In this document: in pieces, positions 6,779 to 10,281 of the stretch | Position numbering within the stretch: position 1 is the first letter of the stretch | How the letters are laid out: the number at the start of each line of letters is the position of its first letter | From: Hydrogenophaga sp. | GTDB lineage: Bacteria > Pseudomonadota > Gammaproteobacteria > Burkholderiales > Burkholderiaceae_C | Length of the DNA: 10,281 nucleotides | Assembly: GCA_025458415.1 (NCBI GenBank) | Contig: JALOSN010000018.1 | Location: 1 to 10,281 of the forward strand | Reading direction: 5' to 3' | Notes under the pieces: model-generated | What the model was told of the DNA's origin: nothing | What the model saw: only the letters and a program-made list of their open reading frames with translations | Database searches by the model: none | Translations under genes and position numbers: made by a program

Positions 6779-6797
6779 ACATGAACCAACTTCATGT
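6779..6797. promoter_or_regulatory. Candidate LysR operator upstream of the transketolase gene
   Basis: A perfect 7-bp dyad, ACATGAA (6779-6785) and TTCATGT (6791-6797), with a 5-base spacer lies in the 144-base gap between lysR and the single-chain transketolase. Its left side, ACATGAACCAAC, matches ten of twelve bases of the arm of dyad 2 at 5842-5831 on the minus strand. I see no convincing -35/-10 pair nearby, so a separate promoter for the transketolase is only suggested. Confidence 0.45.
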
Positions 6798-6904
6798 ATG
6801 CCTGAATATTTGTCGCTTGTCTTCAACTGACAGCCCCTCGAAGAATCCGGGCTCAAGCAACAAACCGGAGACAAGCGCGGGCCTGCGGGTCAAGCGCCAT
6901 CACC

Positions 6905-8887
6905 ATGCCAGACCATCCCCTGCAGCCCCTGGCGCACGCCATCCGCTTTCTGTCCATCGACGCCATCGTCAAAGCCGGTGAAGGCCATCAGGGCGTGCCC
7001 CTGGGTATGGCCGAAATCGCGACCGCGCTCTATGTCAATCACCTCAAGTACAACCCAGCCGACCCCACGTGGTGGGACCGCGACCGGGTGGTTCTGTCGA
7101 ACGGTCACGGCTCCATGCTGCTGTATTCGCTGCTGCACCTCAGTGGCTATGAGGCTGTGCCGCTGGCGGAAATTCAGCGCTTTCGCGAGTTGGGCTCGAT
7201 CTGCGAAGGGCATCCGGAATACAACCCTTCGGCGGGCATCGAAGTCACAACAGGCCCTCTCGGTCAGGGCATTGCCAACGCGCTGGGCATGGCGGTGGCC
7301 GAGGCCTACCTGAGCGCCCGGTTCGGCGCTGGCCTGGTGGACCACCACACCTACGCCTTTGTCGGCGACGGCTGCCTGCAGGAAGGCGTGGGGCAGGAAA
7401 TGATCTCGCTGGCGGGCCATCTGCAACTGGGCAAGCTGGTGCTGCTGTGGGACGACAACCTGATTACGGACGATGGTCCCACGTCGCTGTCGATCAGCGA
7501 GAACGTTGCCGAGCGTTTTCGCGTGGCGGGCTGGCATGTGCAGGAACTCGACGGTCACGACATTGACGCCGTTACAGTCGCACTGGCCAACGCCAAGAAA
7601 GACGCACGCCCCTCGCTGCTGGCGTGCAGAACGGTGATCGGCAAGGGCATCCCACGCGTGCAGGGTCAGCGGGGCGGCCACAGTGCGCGCCTGTTCGAAC
7701 AGGACGCCCAGGAGGCTCGTGCCCTGCTGAACTGGCCGCACCCACCCTTCGAAGTGCCCACCGACATCCAGGCCACCTGGCGCGATGCCGGCCGACGCAG
7801 CGTCTCCGAACACCAGGCATGGCAGGAGCGCCTGGCCGCCCTGCCCACGGCCGAGCGAGCCGAGTTTGAACGCGTCATGCGCGGGGAACTGCCCGCAGGC
7901 TGGCACGATGTGCTGCTTGACTACAAGCGGCGAGCCCATGAGGCGCCAGCGGTGCCCAGCGGCATCTTTCTGTCTGGCGAGATCAACGACCTGCTCGCCC
8001 CGCTGCTGCCCGAGCGCGTCGTCGGTTGCGCCGACCTGGAAGCCCCCACCAGCCACAAGCGCAGCCTGCAGGCCTTCACCGCCACCGACCGCTCCGGCGC
8101 CTACGTGCACTGCGGAGTTCGTGAACACGTCATGGGTTCCATGGCCAATGGCATGGCCGCGCACGGCGGTGTCATCCCGCTGAGCGTGACCTACCTCGCT
8201 TTCTCGGACTATGAGCGCCCCGCCATGCGCATGGCTGCGCTGATGGGACTGCCGGTGAAGTTCGTCTTCAGCCACGACTCGATCGGCATCGGCAAGAACG
8301 GCCCCACCCACCAGCCGGTGGAAATCCTGGCTTCGCTTCGCGCCATGCCCAATATGTGGGTCATGCGTCCGGCCGACGCGGTCGAAGCGGCCGAATGCTG
8401 GGCACTGGCTCTTGCTCGCAGAGCGGGGCCCGTGAGCCTGGTGTTTGCGCGCCAGAGCCTGCCGCTGGTCCGCCCGGTGCACTCGAGCGAAAACCACTGT
8501 GCGCGCGGCGGCTATGTGCTGCACGAGGCCGAGGCAGGACCGCGGCTGGTGACGCTGCTGGCCACCGGCTCCGAGGTGGCACTGGCCGTCCAGGCGCGCG
8601 CCCTGCTCGAAAGCGAGGGCGTGGGCACTGCCGTGGTGTCGCTGCCCTGCTGGGAGCTGTTCGATGAACAGTCCACGGACTACCGCCAACAGGTGCTGGG
8701 CGACGGCGTGCGGGTCGCAGTGGAAGCCGCCGGGCGCTTCGGCTGGGATGCTTATCTCGGCGCATGCGGCGCCTTCGTGGGCATGAAGGGCTTTGGCGCT
8801 TCCGGTCCGGCCGACGCCCTCTACAAACTGTTCGGCATCACCGCAGAAGCGGTGGCCACCGAAGCACGGCGCCTGCTCCAGGCCTGA
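6905..8887 (+). CDS. tkt: Transketolase, single-chain, divergent active site (660 aa)
   Basis: This is a thiamine-diphosphate enzyme that moves two-carbon ketol units between ketose donors and aldose acceptors in the cytoplasm. Full length (660; E. coli TktA is about 663). The catalytic residues are present: His28 in GEGHQG, His68 in LSNGHGSM, His103 in CEGHPE, the GDG motif at 154-156 with Asn185 in WDDN, His259, Glu407 in CGVREHVM, His457 in HDSIG, His469 in GPTHQP and Arg516 in ARQSL. Odd points against remembered E. coli TktA: Ile354 replaces Arg358, Pro381/Thr382 stand where Ser385 binds phosphate, Lys464-Asn465 replace Glu468-Asp469 at the acceptor site, and GHPG is GHQG. Reduced dependence on phosphorylated substrate is inferred. 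The start at 6905 is the first Met in frame and fits the family N-terminus, but no good ribosome site is seen. It is followed after 21 bases by the hydroxyacid dehydrogenase. Confidence 0.94.
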   Translation: MPDHPLQPLAHAIRFLSIDAIVKAGEGHQGVPLGMAEIATALYVNHLKYNPADPTWWDRDRVVLSNGHGSMLLYSLLHLSGYEAVPLAEIQRFRELGSICEGHPEYNPSAGIEVTTGPLGQGIANALGMAVAEAYLSARFGAGLVDHHTYAFVGDGCLQEGVGQEMISLAGHLQLGKLVLLWDDNLITDDGPTSLSISENVAERFRVAGWHVQELDGHDIDAVTVALANAKKDARPSLLACRTVIGKGIPRVQGQRGGHSARLFEQDAQEARALLNWPHPPFEVPTDIQATWRDAGRRSVSEHQAWQERLAALPTAERAEFERVMRGELPAGWHDVLLDYKRRAHEAPAVPSGIFLSGEINDLLAPLLPERVVGCADLEAPTSHKRSLQAFTATDRSGAYVHCGVREHVMGSMANGMAAHGGVIPLSVTYLAFSDYERPAMRMAALMGLPVKFVFSHDSIGIGKNGPTHQPVEILASLRAMPNMWVMRPADAVEAAECWALALARRAGPVSLVFARQSLPLVRPVHSSENHCARGGYVLHEAEAGPRLVTLLATGSEVALAVQARALLESEGVGTAVVSLPCWELFDEQSTDYRQQVLGDGVRVAVEAAGRFGWDAYLGACGAFVGMKGFGASGPADALYKLFGITAEAVATEARRLLQA

Positions 8888-8908
8888 CACCCCACGCAAT
8901 CCATCATC

Positions 8909-9874
8909 ATGCACATCGTCTTTCTTGATCGCGAAACCCTTTCGCCTGAGACGCAGCTGCGCCGCCCGGACTTTGACCACACCTGGGAGGCGCACGAACG
9001 CACCAGCGCCGAGCAGGTGGCCGAGCGCATCGCGCAGGCCGATATCGTCATCGTCAACAAGGTCAAGTTGCCCGCTGCCGTGCTGGCACAAGCCCCGCGC
9101 CTGAAGCTCATCGCCGTGGCCGCCACCGGCACCGACAACATCGACCTGGCCGCCTGTGCGGCCCACGGCATCGTGGTCAGCAATGTTCGCGGCTATGCCA
9201 CCCGCACCGTACCCGAGCACACCTTTGCCCTGATCTTTGCCCTGCGGCGCAGCGTCTGCGCCTACCTCGATGCAGTGCGTGCCGGGCGCTGGCAGGCTGC
9301 CGGGCAGTTCTGCTTCTTCGACCACCCCATCCGCGACCTGGCGGGGTCCACCCTCGGCATCATCGGCGACGGCGATCTCGGGCAATCCGTTGCCGCGATT
9401 GGCCGCGCGCTGGGCATGCGCGTGCTGTTCTCAGGGCATAAGGGGCGCACAGGTCAGGGGCGCCTCTACACGCCATTCGAGCAGTTGCTGGGTGAGGCCG
9501 ACGTGATCACGCTGCACTGCCCACTCAACGAGCGCACGCGCCACATGATCTCTGGCCCCGAATTCGCGATGATGACCCGACGCCCCCTGGTCATCAACAC
9601 CGGCCGTGGCGGTTTGGTGGACGAGGCTGCCGTGGGCCCAGCGCTCAACGCCGGTCAGATATCGGGAGCGGCATTTGACGTGACCTCGGTAGAGCCTCCG
9701 CCAGCCGACCACCCGTTCATGGCCTTGCTCGACCGTCCCGACTTCATTCTCACGCCCCACGTGGCGTGGGCCAGCCAAGAGGCCATCCAGGCACTGGCTG
9801 ATCAGCTCATTGGAAATGTTGAGTCATTCGTGTCTGGCGAGCCTCGCAATGTTGTTCACCCCAAGGGCGCTTGA
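8909..9874 (+). CDS. D-2-hydroxyacid dehydrogenase, probable hydroxypyruvate/glyoxylate reductase (321 aa)
   Basis: An oxidoreductase of the D-isomer-specific 2-hydroxyacid family; glycerate dehydrogenase (hydroxypyruvate to D-glycerate) or glyoxylate reductase is the best guess. The substrate-binding loop is AVAATGTDNIDL (69-80), the nucleotide loop GIIGDGDLGQS (150-160), and the catalytic triad Arg233 (NTGRGG), Glu262 (SVEPP) and His284 (TPHVAW) is complete. The length of 321 is normal. At the end of the second Rossmann strand the sequence is FSGHKGR (174-180) rather than an acidic residue, so NADP(H) is at least as likely as NAD(H). It lies 21 bases behind the transketolase on the same strand, probably in one operon. 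Hydroxypyruvate is both a known transketolase donor and a precursor of glycerate, which fits the glycerate 2-kinase at the other end. No clear Shine-Dalgarno precedes 8909. Confidence 0.9.
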   Translation: MHIVFLDRETLSPETQLRRPDFDHTWEAHERTSAEQVAERIAQADIVIVNKVKLPAAVLAQAPRLKLIAVAATGTDNIDLAACAAHGIVVSNVRGYATRTVPEHTFALIFALRRSVCAYLDAVRAGRWQAAGQFCFFDHPIRDLAGSTLGIIGDGDLGQSVAAIGRALGMRVLFSGHKGRTGQGRLYTPFEQLLGEADVITLHCPLNERTRHMISGPEFAMMTRRPLVINTGRGGLVDEAAVGPALNAGQISGAAFDVTSVEPPPADHPFMALLDRPDFILTPHVAWASQEAIQALADQLIGNVESFVSGEPRNVVHPKGA

Positions 9875-10044
9875 TCAGTGGAAAATCTGAGCCAACGACC
9901 CTATGTAGGTCTGCTGTTTCCCCGATAGGGGCCCGCGAGCGCCCGTAGATGAGCGGCAGCTTTCGCTGCAGAACGATCCTTGCACAGCTCACCACGTGCG
10001 GCTTCACCGGGTCGAAACTTGCCGCTCGCTTCAGAGTGAAGCGG
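9875..10044. other. Non-coding stretch with small inverted repeats
   Basis: Between the dehydrogenase stop and the end of the right-edge gene there is no credible gene. It contains CCCTAT/ATAGGG (9899-9904 and 9925-9930), CCCC-GATA-GGGG (9920-9931) and GCAGC-TTTC-GCTGC (9956-9969). An open frame on the minus strand (10115 to 9807) crosses it but overlaps the dehydrogenase and the neighbouring gene and has no family features. The texture resembles dispersed extragenic repeats, which I could not verify. Convergent termination of the two flanking genes must occur here, yet no T-tailed hairpin is evident. Confidence 0.5.
10027..10043 (-). terminator. Hairpin just after the right-edge gene
   Basis: CGCTTCA-GAG-TGAAGCG is a perfect 7-bp stem with a 3-base loop, one base past the stop codon of the minus-strand gene (10047-10045). 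No T-run follows (GAGCGGCAAG), so termination would need help or the structure may only protect the 3' end. Confidence 0.4.
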
Positions 10045-10281
10045 TCATCGGCCGATGGCCGCCTGGAGCGCCCGGTTAGCAGCGAACGCAGCGAGTGTGG
10101 CTTGGTCGGGTGCACCGTAGTCGATGACCTTCAGGGGCGTCGTGGCCAACCAGAGCGATTGCGCCAGCAGCGGTCGATCCGGGAAGTCGAGCAGCCCGAC
10201 TTGAAGCTGAAATGCCAAGTCGTTGAGCGATCCCAGGACTCTGCGATTTGCCGTCTTTCCAACTGCCCAACGTTGCATCGC
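10045..10281 (-). CDS. Unrecognised protein, C-terminal part (5' end outside window)
   Basis: The frame is open from the right edge to a TGA at 10047-10045, giving at least 78 residues. The sequence includes KTANRRVLGSLNDLAFQLQV, then LLAQSLWLATTPLKVIDYGAPDQATL and a short tail ending AAIGR. The phrase NRxVLGSLNDLAF followed by a strand of the form SLxLATTPL gives a weak impression of a small uncharacterised bacterial protein family, but I cannot name it. A Met at 10278 could be an internal residue or the start; the codon before it (GCG) keeps the frame open, so I treat the gene as partial. It converges with the dehydrogenase gene and has no visible link to the pathway, so it probably marks the edge of the catabolic locus. 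Confidence 0.6.
   Translation of the reverse strand, partial: AMQRWAVGKTANRRVLGSLNDLAFQLQVGLLDFPDRPLLAQSLWLATTPLKVIDYGAPDQATLAAFAANRALQAAIGR

Noticed and set aside
6890..9385. An 831-codon open frame on the minus strand opposite the transketolase and dehydrogenase genes
   Set aside because: It mirrors two well-supported plus-strand genes. Long antisense frames are expected in GC-rich coding DNA, and the translation (many Gly, His, Gln, Ala) shows no known domain.
9807..10115. A 102-codon minus-strand open frame (from 10115 to 9807) that includes the non-coding gap
   Set aside because: It overlaps the 3' end of the dehydrogenase and the right-edge gene in another frame and has no visible ribosome site. 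It could be a chance frame through a repeat element.
1..10281. CRISPR array, tRNA or rRNA gene, insertion sequence, phage or toxin-antitoxin module
   Set aside because: I saw no regularly spaced direct repeats, no tRNA-like cloverleaf and no transposase, integrase or phage proteins in any frame.

Overview
The window is a GC-rich bacterial sugar/sugar-acid catabolic locus. The SDR, TRAP, split-transketolase and LysR proteins, the GC-rich codon use and the gene style suggest a betaproteobacterium of the Burkholderiales (Comamonadaceae-like). That placement is an inference from protein style; no rRNA or other marker gene is present.

Layout. A LysR-family regulator (5873-6760, plus) sits in the middle. 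To its left, one minus-strand operon runs to the window edge: an NAD-type short-chain dehydrogenase (5733 to 4984), a three-part TRAP transporter (dctP 4912 to 3920, dctQ 3858 to 3346, dctM 3349 to 2090), a transketolase split into an N-terminal subunit (1989 to 1150) and a C-terminal subunit (1138 to 134), and the first 43 codons of a probable glycerate 2-kinase (129 to 1). To its right, on the plus strand, are a full-length single-chain transketolase (6905-8887) and a D-2-hydroxyacid dehydrogenase of the glycerate/hydroxypyruvate type (8909-9874). The right edge (10045-10281) is the 3' part of an unrecognised minus-strand gene, preceded by about 170 non-coding bases rich in small inverted repeats.

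How it may work together (inference). The TRAP system would import a small carboxylate, the SDR would oxidise a hydroxyl to a ketone, and a transketolase would split or recombine the product. Hydroxypyruvate or tartronate semialdehyde would be reduced to glycerate by a dehydrogenase, and glycerate 2-kinase would feed 2-phosphoglycerate into central metabolism. No sugar kinase is visible, so early steps may run on non-phosphorylated intermediates.

The most interesting points are the active sites of the two transketolases and the control region. By ungapped alignment to remembered E. coli TktA, the split enzyme has Tyr for His26, Ser for His100 and Tyr for Asp469. The single-chain enzyme keeps the catalytic histidines but has Ile for the phosphate-binding Arg358 and Asn for Asp469. 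The divergent promoter region has two interleaved perfect inverted repeats. A related perfect dyad, sharing the octamer ACATGAAC, lies upstream of the single-chain transketolase, suggesting that one LysR protein controls both arms.
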